From contig QNYZ01000054.1 of NCBI GenBank assembly GCA_003973265.1, positions 1-48,559 of the forward strand: a DNA stretch of 48,559 nt. Reading direction: 5' to 3'. Origin of the DNA: Deltaproteobacteria bacterium (GTDB lineage Bacteria > Desulfobacterota > Desulfobacteria > Desulfobacterales > QNYZ01). This document shows, piece by piece, positions 15,340 through 25,331 of this stretch (position 1 is the stretch's first letter; every line of letters starts with the position of its first letter). Position numbers and translations under genes: made by a program. The notes under the pieces are model-generated. The model was not told where the DNA came from and searched no databases. It was given only the letters and a program-made list of their open reading frames with translations.

Positions 15340-16635
15340 CTAATCCCCAAACCCCATCAGCCTCGGTAACCACAATACCAGCCAGGGCATATAGGTAATG
15401 ATCATTAACACTGCAACCTGGATGGCAATAAAGGGCATGACTGCCTTGGAAACATAGACGATATCCCGGTTGGCAATCGACCCGGTAATATAGAGACTGA
15501 CCCCCATGGGCGGTGTACAATACCCAATGGCCAGGTTAACCGTCATGATCAGCCCGAAATGCATCCAGCTGATACCGAATGCATCCAGCATGGGCAAAAA
15601 TACCGGCCCCAGAATCATGGTCGCCGAGATAATATCCATGAACATCCCCACCACGAGAAGCAACATGTTCATGGCCAGAAGAAACAACACGGGCGATTGA
15701 ATCGCAGATAAAACGGCCTCGGTTATTTTCCCGGGAATATCTTCCAGGGTTAATAAGCGACCGAAACAGGTCGCACCTGCAACAATAATTAACAGGGTAG
15801 CCGATGTCACCGCCGAATTAACGGTGATCCGCTTGACATCGATGAACTTCATGGATTTGTGGATAAATATCTCTACAAAAAATGCATAGATACAGGCGAC
15901 AACGGCGGCTTCATTGGCCGTAAACATCCCGGAAAAAATCCCGCCAAAGATAATAACCGGCAACATCAATGACCAGAAGCCCTCCCTGAGAATCATCAGG
16001 ACATCCATAAAACCCGGTACCGGCATCCGAACAATTTCTTCTTTTTTTCTAAAATATAGATAGGAATACAGGCAGACGCCGAACATGATCATCACGCCCG
16101 GTAAAAACCCGGTCAGGAACAGTCCCTCGAGGGAAACATTGCTGATCATGCTGTACAGGATCATACCGATACTGGGTGGAATAATCACCCCCAGGTTCGG
16201 TGAGGTGGTCATCAACCCTATTGTATATTTTTCAGGGTAGCCGTTATCCAGAAGGGCCGGTATCATGAATCCACCCAAGGCGACCACCGTAGCCACGGTT
16301 GAGCCGGAAATGGCGCCAAACAGGCCACAGGCCAGCACGCCCGCCATACCCAGCCCTCCGGGCAGCCAGCTCACCAGAGCGTTGGCGACTTTAATGAGCT
16401 TTTCAACGATGGAACCCGCCGTCATGATGTTGCCGCACAGAATAAAAAACAATACGACCACCAGGGCAAATTTATCCATACTGCGAAACAAAGTCTGAAC
16501 CAGGAGAAGCAGAGGCAGATCGGTAAACAGCAAGAATCCCAATACCGCCGTGAAAAACAGGCACATAAAAACCGGGATGTAAGCCGCCATGCATCCCAGC
16601 AGGATCAACATTATAATAATGTGGCTCCACTCCAT
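15340..16635 (-). CDS. dctM: TRAP transporter large membrane subunit
   Basis: Ion-coupled transport subunit of a tripartite (TRAP) uptake system in the inner membrane. 431 residues, almost all hydrophobic helices (about 12), as in DctM. Characteristic stretches are the re-entrant-type GLFGAISGSTVATV and the later LAIGYCTPPMG. It follows dctQ by 44 bp. Its stop is 232 bp from the 32-bp palindrome, so the transporter and catabolic genes are separate transcription units, although read-through is possible because no good terminator was found after dctM. Confidence 0.9.
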   Translation of the reverse strand: MEWSHIIIMLILLGCMAAYIPVFMCLFFTAVLGFLLFTDLPLLLLVQTLFRSMDKFALVVVLFFILCGNIMTAGSIVEKLIKVANALVSWLPGGLGMAGVLACGLFGAISGSTVATVVALGGFMIPALLDNGYPEKYTIGLMTTSPNLGVIIPPSIGMILYSMISNVSLEGLFLTGFLPGVMIMFGVCLYSYLYFRKKEEIVRMPVPGFMDVLMILREGFWSLMLPVIIFGGIFSGMFTANEAAVVACIYAFFVEIFIHKSMKFIDVKRITVNSAVTSATLLIIVAGATCFGRLLTLEDIPGKITEAVLSAIQSPVLFLLAMNMLLLVVGMFMDIISATMILGPVFLPMLDAFGISWMHFGLIMTVNLAIGYCTPPMGVSLYITGSIANRDIVYVSKAVMPFIAIQVAVLMIITYMPWLVLWLPRLMGFGD

Positions 16636-16679
16636 CGCTTTACTTCTCCGTATCCATTTTAAATATCAGGAAAATTCGG

Positions 16680-17180
16680 TTATTTATTACGGGCCGCCCG
16701 CCGTTCCATCTCGTCCTGGTACATGACCTGGATGGTTCGAATAATCATCATGGCACCCATTAAAGGCAAAATGGCGAAAAGGTAGACCAGCGGGATCTGC
16801 ATAATGATCGTTTTCTGATGGGTGGCAGCCTGCATGGCGGCCATTTGCCACCCAAAGTAGAGCATCATTGATGCAAAAATCAGGGTAGCCATGTTACTGA
16901 TATAATTCAGCGGGACTTTTAAGCTGGGAACCAGCTGGACCAGGGCATCGATTTTGATCATCGACCGGTTCTTGATGGCAACACTGCAACCGATAAAAGT
17001 GGTGAAAATAATAACCTCCCTGACGAGTTCCTCGGACCAGGCCAGGGTATAGTTAAATCCGTACCGCAACACCACGTTCATGAACAAGGCGATCAACGCC
17101 ACCATCACCGAGATAAAGAGAGTCCAGTCTTCAAAAAGGCTGAGGATCTTATCCATTCTCTCAAAAATTTTACCCAACAT
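16680..17180 (-). CDS. dctQ: TRAP transporter small membrane subunit
   Basis: 166 residues with four predicted membrane helices (about 19-37, 48-66, 93-111, 135-152). This is the usual size and topology of DctQ, which pairs with DctM in the inner membrane. WSEELVREVIIF is the family's conserved helix-2 region. AAAGG lies 3 nt before the ATG. It sits between the binding-protein gene and dctM in the usual P-Q-M order, downstream of the GC-rich hairpin at 17209-17230. Confidence 0.88.
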   Translation of the reverse strand: MLGKIFERMDKILSLFEDWTLFISVMVALIALFMNVVLRYGFNYTLAWSEELVREVIIFTTFIGCSVAIKNRSMIKIDALVQLVPSLKVPLNYISNMATLIFASMMLYFGWQMAAMQAATHQKTIIMQIPLVYLFAILPLMGAMMIIRTIQVMYQDEMERRAARNK

Positions 17181-17208
17181 GAACCTTTACCCCCATCAAC
17201 CCAATAAA

Positions 17209-17230
17209 GGGGTACGGGACCCCGTACCCC
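17209..17230 (-). promoter_or_regulatory. strong intergenic hairpin between dctP and dctQ
   Basis: The arms GGGGTACGGG and CCCGTACCCC are perfectly complementary, separated by two bases (realistically a 9-bp stem with a 4-nt loop). On the minus strand it is followed by TTTATTG, a poor T-run. It probably stabilises the dctP mRNA 3' end or terminates part of the transcripts, so that binding protein exceeds membrane subunits. Confidence 0.75.
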
Positions 17231-17259
17231 CCGACATGGATTTTTCAATCAATATGCCG

Positions 17260-18339
17260 CTAATATCCCATGTATTGCTGTACTTCTTTCAGGTAGTTAT
17301 CCGGCCGGTATGTATCTCCGGGATAGAGCTTATTGATCTCTTCGGCATATTTTTCATGAACGGCATTCCCTTTTTCGCGCAGGGTTTTCATGTCGGCCTC
17401 TGGCAGAGAAATAAACTCAATGCCGGCCGCCTTGGCTTTGGCAATCTGATCGAGTTCCTGCTGTTTGGTTTCCTGGCGAATTTTAGAGCAGACATCGTGG
17501 ACGACTTCCTTGAATGTCTTTTGCAGATCCGCAGGCAATTTATTAAACCAGGCTTTATTGAATATCCAGATGAAAAGCCCCTGGGCATAATTGACATAGG
17601 TGTAATATTTTGCAACCTCGAATTTTTTGGTAATATTACACACCATGGGGGTATGGTCGAGGCCCTCGATGACGCCCTGTTTCAACGCAACCGGAACATC
17701 AGGCCACGGCATTGCAACCGGATTCAGCCCCCACGCACGATACAACAATTGATTCACCGCGGCTTCGGCCGTTCGGAATTTGATCTTCTTGGCATCGGCC
17801 AGTGTCCGTACCGGCTTGGTTGTGGCCCACCCATAATTTCCGTACCCGGTAATATCGAGTCCCATAATCCCCTGATGATCCATCGCCATCATGAAATGAT
17901 CGAAAAGTTTGCCACTTGCAACGAATTTATCAAGTTTATCGAACGAATTGATTAAAAACGGGAGGTTAACGAGGCCGAAGCGGGGCCCGAGATTGGTCGC
18001 AGCGACAGAGCTGACCCCCATTCCCTGGATAGCACCCATTTGCAACTGATTCAAAACTTCGACTTCGCCACCCAGCATTGAAAAGGGTTTGTAATCCAGG
18101 TAAATCTGCCCGTTGGTCCGTTTCCACAACTCATCCCGAATGGCAAACCCGGCGTAAACACCCTTTATAACGGGATGAGATACATTGGAGACGATACATT
18201 TATACTTTGCCCCAGACGGATCAAATGCGGGTTTCCACTTGTCCAGCGATGGTTTCTTCTTTGCCATTGCCGGGCTGACGACCAACCCCGCAATTGCAAG
18301 GCACATAATAAGAACCACCAGAATTTTCTTAACTTGCAT
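17260..18339 (-). CDS. dctP: TRAP transporter periplasmic substrate-binding protein
   Basis: Periplasmic binding subunit that captures a carboxylate and hands it to DctQM. 359 residues with an N-terminal signal peptide (KK, then a hydrophobic core, AMA cleavage near residue 26). The carboxylate-binding arginine is probably Arg189 in KKIKFRTAEA, the usual position in the DctP family. Motifs GNYGWATTKPV and VPVALKQGVIEGLD fit DctP/TAXI-like proteins. AGGAGG lies 7 nt before the ATG. It has its own promoter upstream. The ligand is probably the same acid handled by the catabolic operon, from gene order only. Confidence 0.9.
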   Translation of the reverse strand: MQVKKILVVLIMCLAIAGLVVSPAMAKKKPSLDKWKPAFDPSGAKYKCIVSNVSHPVIKGVYAGFAIRDELWKRTNGQIYLDYKPFSMLGGEVEVLNQLQMGAIQGMGVSSVAATNLGPRFGLVNLPFLINSFDKLDKFVASGKLFDHFMMAMDHQGIMGLDITGYGNYGWATTKPVRTLADAKKIKFRTAEAAVNQLLYRAWGLNPVAMPWPDVPVALKQGVIEGLDHTPMVCNITKKFEVAKYYTYVNYAQGLFIWIFNKAWFNKLPADLQKTFKEVVHDVCSKIRQETKQQELDQIAKAKAAGIEFISLPEADMKTLREKGNAVHEKYAEEINKLYPGDTYRPDNYLKEVQQYMGY

Positions 18340-18402
18340 TACGGCCTCCTTTAGCTTGGTGTGAGAAATTGTAACGAACCCACTTCCAGTGAATACCTAG
18401 AA

Positions 18403-18435
18403 TAGCTATATTACAGCTACATTGATTTTTGTCAA
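18403..18435 (-). promoter_or_regulatory. dctP promoter with overlapping 17-bp palindrome
   Basis: Minus-strand TTGACA (18435-18430) and TAATAT (18413-18408), spacer 16 bp. A 17-bp inverted repeat at 18403-18419 (TAGCTGTA/TATAGCTA arms, 7 of 8 pairs) covers the -10 box and may be an operator. It differs from the 15077-15108 palindrome. Confidence 0.6.
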
Positions 18436-18510
18436 GGTAAAATTCCCTGATGGAGTCAGAACAATCGGTGAATTTTCCTTCCAATGTAAAAAAGTATCTG
18501 GTTTTTTAAC

Positions 18511-18542
18511 ATAAAAGGGCCCTACGCAATCGCATAGAGCCC
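18511..18542 (-). terminator. terminator of the ribosomal superoperon
   Basis: On the minus strand GGGCTCTATGC pairs at all 11 positions (three G-U) with GCGTAGGGCCC across a GATT loop, followed by TTTT. It lies 36 bp after the rplQ stop and ends the long run of minus-strand ribosomal and RNA polymerase genes. Confidence 0.85.
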
Positions 18543-18577
18543 CTGGAAAGGATTCATTTATAAAAGATCGGGGATGG

Positions 18578-19210
18578 TTATTCCTTGGTAGGTTTTACTT
18601 CATCTGCCGCAGTGGTTTCAAAGTCCGGGTTGCTATCTGGTTCACCTGCAGAAGCGGTGGAATCAACTTTTCCCTCTACTTCGGACGGCTGGTCGACCCC
18701 ATCGTCAGGGGATTTTAACCCATCCACTGCAGAATCCTGGTCGTCTTTTTCAGTTTCCGTTTTTTTGGGTTCATCAACGGACTTGGATTTGGCAACATTT
18801 GAATCGGCCTCAACCCTTTTGGCCTTTTTCACTGGTTTTTTTGGCTTCCTGTCCTCAGCTGATACAAACTCAACCAGGGACATTGAAGCTGCATCTCCTG
18901 GACGACATCCCAATTTTATAACCCGGGTATACCCCCCGGCTATACCACCAAATCTCTCGGGAGCCTCGTCGAAGAGTTTTTTAACCACGGCACTTTCCGT
19001 GATAATGGAAAGCGCCTGGCGACGGGCGTGGAGGTCTCCACGCTTGGCCAGTGTCACCACCTTATCCGCCCAGCGACGCACCTCTTTGGCTTTGGCATCC
19101 GTGGTTCGGATTTTCCCATATTTAATAAGCGACGTCACCATATTGCGAAACATGGCTTTTCGGTGACTCGAAGTTCGATTTAGCTTTACGCCAGCTTTTC
19201 GGTGTCTCAT
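18578..19210 (-). CDS. rplQ: 50S ribosomal protein L17 with long acidic tail
   Basis: Large-subunit protein near the exit tunnel. The L17 core spans residues 1-118 ([31 protein letters not shown]). Most L17 proteins end near residue 115-130. This one continues to 210 with a short basic stretch (KKPVKKAKR) and then a Glu/Asp/Ser/Thr-rich low-complexity tail with no predicted fold. Last gene of the alpha operon, 9 bp after rpoA. Confidence 0.93.
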   Translation of the reverse strand: MRHRKAGVKLNRTSSHRKAMFRNMVTSLIKYGKIRTTDAKAKEVRRWADKVVTLAKRGDLHARRQALSIITESAVVKKLFDEAPERFGGIAGGYTRVIKLGCRPGDAASMSLVEFVSAEDRKPKKPVKKAKRVEADSNVAKSKSVDEPKKTETEKDDQDSAVDGLKSPDDGVDQPSEVEGKVDSTASAGEPDSNPDFETTAADEVKPTKE

Positions 19211-19219
19211 TTAAAGTAG

Positions 19220-20242
19220 TTACTCCCCTTTTTCGACCGCTTCCTCCTCAGGAGGTTCAAATCCGTCTAACTCAAGCCCCAGTGACAGGTCCATTTCACT
19301 TAAAACTTCTTTTATTTCATTAAGGGATTTTCGTCCAAAGTTCTTTGTCTTGAGCATTTCATTTTCATTTTTACTGACCAGTTGATAAATCTTTTGAATA
19401 TCCGCATTTTTCAAGCAATTGGCACTGCGAACGGATAATTCAAGTTCATCAACGCTCCGATAAAGGTTTTCATTAAATACCGGTTTTTCGGTCCGCCCCT
19501 TTTTCATAGGTTTCGGAAGGGCTTCTTCATCAAAATTAATAAAGATGGACATCTGTTCTTTCATAATCTTGGCTGCATATGCAACCGCATTTTCCGGTGC
19601 CACGCTACCATCCGTCCAGACTTCAAAGATAAGTTTATCATAATCTGTTTTTTGTCCAACACGTGCCTGCCCTACCGTATAAATGACACGTTTTATAGGA
19701 GAAAAAACGGAATCAATGGGAATTGTTCCAACCGGCGCATCCGGATCTTTATTGCTCTCGGCCAGGCAATAGCCCTTGTTTACCTTGACAACCATCTCTA
19801 TATTTAAATTCGCTTTTTCATTTAACGTCGCAATATGCTGGTCGGGATTCAGGACTTCGCAGCGACCATCATCACTGATGATATCGGCAGCTGTAAGAAT
19901 CTGTTCACCCTTTGCAGCAATACGGATCGTTTTCGGTTCTGGATCCGACACTTTCAATCGCACTGCCTTAAGATTCAGGATCAGCTCTGATACATCTTCC
20001 AGCACTTCAGGAATCGTAGAAAATTCATGCATTACATCATCGAACTTGATGGAGACAATTGCAGCACCATACAGAGATGACAATACGATTCTTCTCAACG
20101 CATTCCCGATGGTGATCCCGAATCCCCGCTCAAGCGGTTCGCAGACAAATTTACCATAAGAGGGAGTACTTTCATCTGTAACCACCTTTTCAGGGGTGAT
20201 CATTTGCTGCCAGTTCATCGGTATTAGTTCATTTGTCGACAT
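19220..20242 (-). CDS. rpoA: RNA polymerase subunit alpha
   Basis: 340 residues. The N-terminal assembly domain (about 1-235) contains [17 protein letters not shown] and the C-terminal helix-hairpin-helix domain (about 260-330) contains [10 protein letters not shown] and [11 protein letters not shown], the DNA- and activator-contacting surface. Assembles the core enzyme with the rpoB and rpoC products of the same gene run. The acidic C-terminus (EEEAVEKGE) is slightly long. It sits between rpsD and rplQ, as in the standard alpha operon. Confidence 0.97.
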   Translation of the reverse strand: MSTNELIPMNWQQMITPEKVVTDESTPSYGKFVCEPLERGFGITIGNALRRIVLSSLYGAAIVSIKFDDVMHEFSTIPEVLEDVSELILNLKAVRLKVSDPEPKTIRIAAKGEQILTAADIISDDGRCEVLNPDQHIATLNEKANLNIEMVVKVNKGYCLAESNKDPDAPVGTIPIDSVFSPIKRVIYTVGQARVGQKTDYDKLIFEVWTDGSVAPENAVAYAAKIMKEQMSIFINFDEEALPKPMKKGRTEKPVFNENLYRSVDELELSVRSANCLKNADIQKIYQLVSKNENEMLKTKNFGRKSLNEIKEVLSEMDLSLGLELDGFEPPEEEAVEKGE

Positions 20243-20328
20243 TATTTTATCTCCGGGAAGGTGAATGGGAAATTTTTTTTCTCACTATCAGGAAACGACC
20301 ATTCGTTAGACAAAGACCCTTCGGATTA

Positions 20329-20952
20329 TTATTTTGAGTAAAGTTCCACAATTAACTGTTCCTGCATCGGCATCGTTAAGTCCTCCCGAACCGGCAGGGA
20401 TTTAACACTTCCCTTGAATTCTTCTTTATCGAGATCAAGCCATTGCGGGATACCACGTCGTACAACCGCTTCCATTGCGTCTGTTATAATCTGAAGTTTT
20501 TTATTTTTCGGCTGAATCACATCCCCTTCCTGGATAATATACGAAGGAATATTGACCTTTTTATCATTGACACGGAAATGATTATGCCTCACCAGGTGGC
20601 GTCCCTGGGATCGTGAGTTCACAAAACCAAGCCGGTAAACCACGTTATCCAGCCGTCGCTCCAGCATCACAAGAAGATTGGTTCCTGTAACGCCACGCTG
20701 ACGGTCCGCTCGTTTGAAAAACAGGTGAAACTGTTTTTCAGTGAGGCCATACATCCGTTTAATCTTTTGTTTTTCTCTTAGCTGAATCCCATAATCGGAC
20801 ATTTTTCTACCACGACGCTGGCCATGCTGTCCGGGCGGATATCCCCTTCGGTCAAACCCGCATTTATCCGAATAACAACGATCACCCTTCAGAAACAGCT
20901 TTAAATTTTCTCGTCGGCAGAGCCGACAAACAGAACCTGTATAACGTGCCAA
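20329..20952 (-). CDS. rpsD: 30S ribosomal protein S4 (zinc-ribbon form)
   Basis: 207 residues; nucleates 16S rRNA folding. The N-terminal CRLC ... CYSDKC cysteines (residues 9-12 and 27-32) form the zinc-binding C+ variant. The S4 domain ([22 protein letters not shown]) follows. S4 also acts as an operon repressor in other bacteria; no leader structure was identified here. Confidence 0.96.
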   Translation of the reverse strand: MARYTGSVCRLCRRENLKLFLKGDRCYSDKCGFDRRGYPPGQHGQRRGRKMSDYGIQLREKQKIKRMYGLTEKQFHLFFKRADRQRGVTGTNLLVMLERRLDNVVYRLGFVNSRSQGRHLVRHNHFRVNDKKVNIPSYIIQEGDVIQPKNKKLQIITDAMEAVVRRGIPQWLDLDKEEFKGSVKSLPVREDLTMPMQEQLIVELYSK

Positions 20953-21002
20953 ATGATCCTCCCTACTGATTTTTTCATTTGATCTTTAAATCAGCAAACA
21001 AA

Positions 21003-21389
21003 TTAAACCCGCCGGCGCTTCGGGGGGCGACAACCATTGTGGGGTACCGGTGTGACGTCTTTGATCATGGTAATAATGAATCCTGCCGCCTGCAATGCTC
21101 TCAGGGCAGATTCTCTCCCGCTGCCGGGACCCTTTACAAAAACCTCCACACTCTTCATCCCGTGTTCCATCGCTTTTTTGACCGCATCCTGGGCCGCAAG
21201 CTGGGCAGCAAACGGTGTGCTCTTACGGGACCCTTTAAAGCCCTGCCCGCCGGCACTTGCCCAGGCCACAGTATTTCCGGCCTTATCGGTAATCGTTACA
21301 ATTGTATTATTGAAAGTAGAATGTATATGAACAACACCGCTGGCGATATTTTTCTTTTCTTTTTTCTTGGTGCGGACTTTTTTAGCCAT
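21003..21389 (-). CDS. rpsK: 30S ribosomal protein S11
   Basis: 128 residues, with NTIVTITD near the start and the conserved C-terminal [13 protein letters not shown]. Platform protein of the 30S subunit. Lies between rpsM (30 bp gap) and rpsD (50 bp gap). Confidence 0.97.
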   Translation of the reverse strand: MAKKVRTKKKEKKNIASGVVHIHSTFNNTIVTITDKAGNTVAWASAGGQGFKGSRKSTPFAAQLAAQDAVKKAMEHGMKSVEVFVKGPGSGRESALRALQAAGFIITMIKDVTPVPHNGCRPPKRRRV

Positions 21390-21419
21390 TGATTGATCCT
21401 TAATGTTATTTTTTAACGA

Positions 21420-21800
21420 CTATCCACGCGTAGTGGCTTTCTTTTTGACCGCTGTTCTTCTCGGCCCCTTCCGGGTTCGGGCATTGGTACTTGTCCTCTG
21501 GCCCCTTACAGGTAAGGAGCGGCGATGCCTCAATCCACGATAACACCCCAGATCCATCAGCCGCTTAATATCCATGGAGATGCTGGACCGTAGCTCACCT
21601 TCAACCTTATACCCGTCATCAATAGTTTTACGAATCTGATTAATATCCGATTCCGTCAGGTCATCGGTTTTCAAGTCGGGATCAATACCTACTTTGTTCA
21701 GGATCTCTTTGGACAATGTACGCCCGATTCCGTAAATGTAGGTCAGCCCGATTTCAATTCGTTTGCGTTTTGGTAAATCTACGCCCGCGATTCGTGCCAC
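21420..21800 (-). CDS. rpsM: 30S ribosomal protein S13
   Basis: 126 residues beginning [10 protein letters not shown], with [11 protein letters not shown] and the basic C-terminal [14 protein letters not shown]. Head protein contacting tRNA and the 50S bridge. Follows rpmJ. Confidence 0.97.
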   Translation of the reverse strand: MARIAGVDLPKRKRIEIGLTYIYGIGRTLSKEILNKVGIDPDLKTDDLTESDINQIRKTIDDGYKVEGELRSSISMDIKRLMDLGCYRGLRHRRSLPVRGQRTSTNARTRKGPRRTAVKKKATTRG

Positions 21801-21822
21801 GGTATTTCCTCCTGTTTAATAA

Positions 21823-21936
21823 TTACCCCTGTCGCTGTTTATGTCGTTTATTTTCACAGATCACCCGGACAACGCCTTTGCGCCGAACAATCTTACATTT
21901 GTCGCACATTTTTTTTACGGATGCCCTGACTTTCAT
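21823..21936 (-). CDS. rpmJ: 50S ribosomal protein L36 (zinc form)
   Basis: A 37-residue gene: [11 protein letters not shown], then [14 protein letters not shown], then [12 protein letters not shown]. Three Cys and one His form the usual zinc site. The ATG at 21936 is chosen because GAGGAG lies 9 nt upstream; another ATG two codons earlier (21942) is too close to it. Lies between infA and rpsM, the standard spot. Confidence 0.95.
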   Translation of the reverse strand: MKVRASVKKMCDKCKIVRRKGVVRVICENKRHKQRQG

Positions 21937-22005
21937 CGGCATGTACTCCTCTGCATTTGGAAGGCCATCGCAAACCTTCCGGATTTCTGGTTGCTCTGAA
22001 GAAAA

Positions 22006-22224
22006 CTATTTTTCCCGATACGTAATCCGTCCCCTAGTTAAATCGTATGGGGATAGCTCCACGGACACCTTGTCACCTGGTAAAATTTTAATAAAATGCA
22101 TCCGCATTTTTCCTGAAATATGGGCCAGTACCTGGTGTTTATTCTCCAGCTCAACCTTAAACATGGCATTCGGCAGGGTTTCTAGGACCACACCCTCTAC
22201 CTTTATCGCTTCTTCTTTCGCCAT
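22006..22224 (-). CDS. infA: translation initiation factor IF-1
   Basis: 72 residues, a single S1-like OB-fold beginning [13 protein letters not shown] and ending [13 protein letters not shown]. Binds the 30S A site during initiation. Follows secY after only 65 bp, so adk and map, often found between them, are missing. Confidence 0.97.
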   Translation of the reverse strand: MAKEEAIKVEGVVLETLPNAMFKVELENKHQVLAHISGKMRMHFIKILPGDKVSVELSPYDLTRGRITYREK

Positions 22225-22289
22225 TGAGTTTTTACCCCTTTTAACGTTTGCCTCAAATCTAACCGGGCTTTAATTTAAACCCCTTCAGA

Positions 22290-23591
22290 TTAGTGTCTCC
22301 CCTTCATACGGCTGCCACTGCCTCGTTTTAAAAATCCTTCGTAATGACGTGTCAGCATGTGAGACTCTATCTGCCCAATAGTATCAATGGCCACACCTAC
22401 CACGATCAGTAACGCAGTTCCGCCGAAATAAAAGGGAACGTTGAATTTACTGATCAAAATCGAAGGAAGCACACAAACTGCAGACACATACACGGCGCCA
22501 CCCAGGGTAATGCGGGTCAATACCCGGTCAATATATTCCGAGGTTCGTTTTCCAGGACGTATTCCAGGTATAAAACCGCCATTTTTTTTCATATTATCGG
22601 CAACATCATCCGGATTAAAAGTTACAGCCGTGTAAAAGTAACAAAAGAAAAAGATAAAACCGACATATAATAATTCATAAAATAGTCCGCCGGGTCTGAG
22701 CGACGTACTGACCGCCTTAACCCATGGGACATTGATGAAGTTGGCAATGGTTGCAGGAAACATAATAATTGATGAGGCGAAAATAGGTGGAATAACGCCC
22801 GATGTATTAATTTTCAGCGGTAAATGGGTACTTTGGCCGCCATACATTTTCCGCCCCACCATCCGTTTGGCATATTGAACCGGAATCCGTCTCTGTCCCT
22901 GTTCGACAAAAATAATCAGAGCGACGACCGCCAGCATTAAAACAATTAAAATCAGCATCGCAAAGATTGACAATTCACCGGTCGACAAAAGGCGGAACGA
23001 ATTGCCTATGGCAGAAGGCAAACGCGCCACAATTCCGGCAAAAATGATCAATGAAATACCATTGCCGATGCCGCGCTCGGTGATCTGTTCTCCAAGCCAC
23101 ATGATAAAGGCGGTGCCCGCAGTCAGGGTAATGACCGTCATGATACGAAAAGGCCAGCCGGGAATCATCGCGACACCCATTTTCTCAAGTCCCACACTGA
23201 TTCCCAAGCCCTGAATAATACTTAAAACAATTGTGCCATAACGTGTATATTGAGTTATTTTTTTCTGGCCCTGCGCGCCCTCTTTCTTCAATTGCTCAAG
23301 ATAGGGAACCACGACGGTTAACAACTGCAGGATAATAGACGAACTGATATAGGGCATAATGCCCAGGGCAAAGACGGATAACCGTTGTAGCGCGCCCCCG
23401 GAAAACATATTAAAAATTCCCAGAACGGTATCTTTATACCGGGCAAAAATATCGGCTAATGCGGCACTATCAATCCCCGGCACGGGTATCGCAACACCGA
23501 CCCGATAAACGGCTAAAAGCGCCAGAGTGAATAAAATCCGGCGTTTCAGTTCAGGAATTTTAAACAGACTTTGAAAACCGCTTCCGATCAT
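22290..23591 (-). CDS. secY: protein translocase subunit SecY
   Basis: 433 residues with ten predicted membrane helices, the central channel of the Sec translocase. Conserved [15 protein letters not shown] (plug/helix 2 region), [15 protein letters not shown] and the C-terminal SRMKGR are present. Its start codon directly abuts the rplO stop, suggesting coupled translation. Confidence 0.97.
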   Translation of the reverse strand: MIGSGFQSLFKIPELKRRILFTLALLAVYRVGVAIPVPGIDSAALADIFARYKDTVLGIFNMFSGGALQRLSVFALGIMPYISSSIILQLLTVVVPYLEQLKKEGAQGQKKITQYTRYGTIVLSIIQGLGISVGLEKMGVAMIPGWPFRIMTVITLTAGTAFIMWLGEQITERGIGNGISLIIFAGIVARLPSAIGNSFRLLSTGELSIFAMLILIVLMLAVVALIIFVEQGQRRIPVQYAKRMVGRKMYGGQSTHLPLKINTSGVIPPIFASSIIMFPATIANFINVPWVKAVSTSLRPGGLFYELLYVGFIFFFCYFYTAVTFNPDDVADNMKKNGGFIPGIRPGKRTSEYIDRVLTRITLGGAVYVSAVCVLPSILISKFNVPFYFGGTALLIVVGVAIDTIGQIESHMLTRHYEGFLKRGSGSRMKGRH

Positions 23592-24032
23592 TTAGACAAC
23601 CTCAACCGTTCCGCCAATTTTTTCAATTTTCTCTTTGGCTGTTTGGCTAACCGCATTGACCCGGACCGTCAAAGCACGATCGAGCTCACCGTTACCCAGT
23701 ACTTTGATGCCGTCTCTCCGGCCTTTAACCAGACCGGATCGCACCAGTTCAACCTCGTCGACCACGGTCCCGCTGGCAAATCGGTTTAAATCGGTAATAT
23801 TAACAATGGCAATGCGTTTTTTGAATATATTAGTAAACCCTCTTTTGGGCAAGCGCCGCTGAAGTGGCATCTGGCCGCCTTCAAACCCGGCCCTTACACC
23901 GCCTCCGGAGCGACTGTTACTGCCTTTATGCCCCCGGCCGGACGTTTTCCCCAGACCGGATCCAACCCCTCGGCCCAAACGTTTTCGTTTTCGCCTGGAA
24001 CCGGGCGCAGGTGATAATTCGTTCAATTGCAT
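23592..24032 (-). CDS. rplO: 50S ribosomal protein L15
   Basis: 146 residues with the Gly/Arg-rich N-terminal extension ([20 protein letters not shown]) and [19 protein letters not shown] 23S-binding protein assembled late. Starts 4 bp after the rpmD stop. Confidence 0.97.
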   Translation of the reverse strand: MQLNELSPAPGSRRKRKRLGRGVGSGLGKTSGRGHKGSNSRSGGGVRAGFEGGQMPLQRRLPKRGFTNIFKKRIAIVNITDLNRFASGTVVDEVELVRSGLVKGRRDGIKVLGNGELDRALTVRVNAVSQTAKEKIEKIGGTVEVV

Positions 24033-24036
24033 TTTC

Positions 24037-24216
24037 TTACTCCTCTACCCGAATCAAGTGAGAAACGGCATTGATCATTCCCCGAATTTCAGGAGTATCC
24101 AATAACGTGACGGTTTTATTGATTTTGGTCAGGCCCAGCCCCCTCAACACACGGCGATGCTTCTCCGGCCTGCCGATCATACTCTTTATCATTGTCACTT
24201 TTACTTTTTCCGACAT
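24037..24216 (-). CDS. rpmD: 50S ribosomal protein L30
   Basis: 59 residues starting [20 protein letters not shown], with [12 protein letters not shown] and a C-terminal [14 protein letters not shown]. The fold and length match bacterial L30. Lies between rpsE and rplO as usual, 21 bp after the rpsE stop. Confidence 0.93.
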   Translation of the reverse strand: MSEKVKVTMIKSMIGRPEKHRRVLRGLGLTKINKTVTLLDTPEIRGMINAVSHLIRVEE

Positions 24217-24237
24217 GGAAACAATATCCTCTGATAG

Positions 24238-24732
24238 TTAGAGTTCAGACACCGATATACCACGGCATTTGGCCACTTCTTCCGGGCTCCGTAATTGCGT
24301 CAGGCCTTCAATGGTTGCTTTCACCACATTGTGCGCATTATGCGAACCCATACACTTGGTTAGAATATTCTGGACACCTACGGCCTCCAGAACCGCACGC
24401 ACTGCGCCGCCGGCAATCAACCCGGTCCCTTCTGCGGCAGGCTTCAGCAGTACGCGCCCGGCGCCGAATTTACCGATTACCTTGTAAGGAATGGTTCCCT
24501 CCATCAAGGGTATATCTACCATATTCTTTTTTGCTTTTTCGACACCCTTACGGATTGCCTCCGGGACTTCACCGGCCTTTCCGAGACCGTAACCGACCTT
24601 ACCTTTGCCGTCGCCCACGACAACTATCGCACCAAAACTAAACCGACGGCCACCCTTAACGACCTTGGCAACCCGATTAATATTGACGACTTTATCGATC
24701 AGCAGATTTTCTTCAGTATCTCGTTTATACAA
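24238..24732 (-). CDS. rpsE: 30S ribosomal protein S5
   Basis: 164 residues with [19 protein letters not shown] (double-stranded RNA-binding fold) and [11 protein letters not shown]. Takes part in decoding accuracy. The start is TTG, with GGAGG 7 nt upstream; no in-frame ATG is available. Lies in the spc order between rplR and rpmD, after a 144-bp A/T-rich gap (24733-24876) containing a short direct repeat (TTTAAATTTATATCAAG-like). Confidence 0.95.
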   Translation of the reverse strand: MYKRDTEENLLIDKVVNINRVAKVVKGGRRFSFGAIVVVGDGKGKVGYGLGKAGEVPEAIRKGVEKAKKNMVDIPLMEGTIPYKVIGKFGAGRVLLKPAAEGTGLIAGGAVRAVLEAVGVQNILTKCMGSHNAHNVVKATIEGLTQLRSPEEVAKCRGISVSEL

Positions 24733-24876
24733 CCGCTTGCCTCCGTTTGGTATCCTTATTATTTCCTGCTTCCCGCCTGTTTATCTAAATTTATATCAAG
24801 TTTATTTAAATTTATATCAAGACCGGGAAACGGCCTGAAGCAACATGCCCCAAGTGATATTCGTATTTTTAATAGC

Positions 24877-25248
24877 CTAAAAGGTTAATCCAACTTTGCG
24901 AGCACCATCGGAAACGGCCTTAATGCGCCCGTGGTATTGATAACCGCTGCGGTCAAACACCACTTTTTTGATCCCCTGGGCCATCGCCCGTTCACCGATC
25001 GTTTTTCCAACCAGCTCTGCCATGGCGATCTTACCCTTCACCTCATCCAGCATTCCCCGAACCTGCTTCTCAACACTTCCGGCTGCCACCAGGGTTTTAC
25101 CCGTCGTATCATCAACCACCTGAGCGTATATGTGTTTTGAACTTCTGAAAACACATAATCTCGGTCGATCCGGCGTCCCGGTAATTTTTTTGCGAATCCG
25201 TTTCATTCTTTTCAAACGGGCATCTTTTTTAAACGAAAGCTTCCCCAT
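24877..25248 (-). CDS. rplR: 50S ribosomal protein L18
   Basis: 123 residues from the ATG at 25248 (AAGGTG upstream). The family start MGKLSFKKDARLKR begins there, and a frame ATG 24 bp earlier would add an unusual prefix. LCVFRSSKHIYAQVVDD and FDRSGYQYHGRIKA are conserved 5S rRNA-binding segments. Confidence 0.95.
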   Translation of the reverse strand: MGKLSFKKDARLKRMKRIRKKITGTPDRPRLCVFRSSKHIYAQVVDDTTGKTLVAAGSVEKQVRGMLDEVKGKIAMAELVGKTIGERAMAQGIKKVVFDRSGYQYHGRIKAVSDGARKVGLTF

Positions 25249-25331
25249 GACTATATCACCTTTACAATACAATTCAGACGATTTAGAGCAGGCGACTATT
25301 TTGAATGATCACTCTGTCTACGTCTCAGTAA

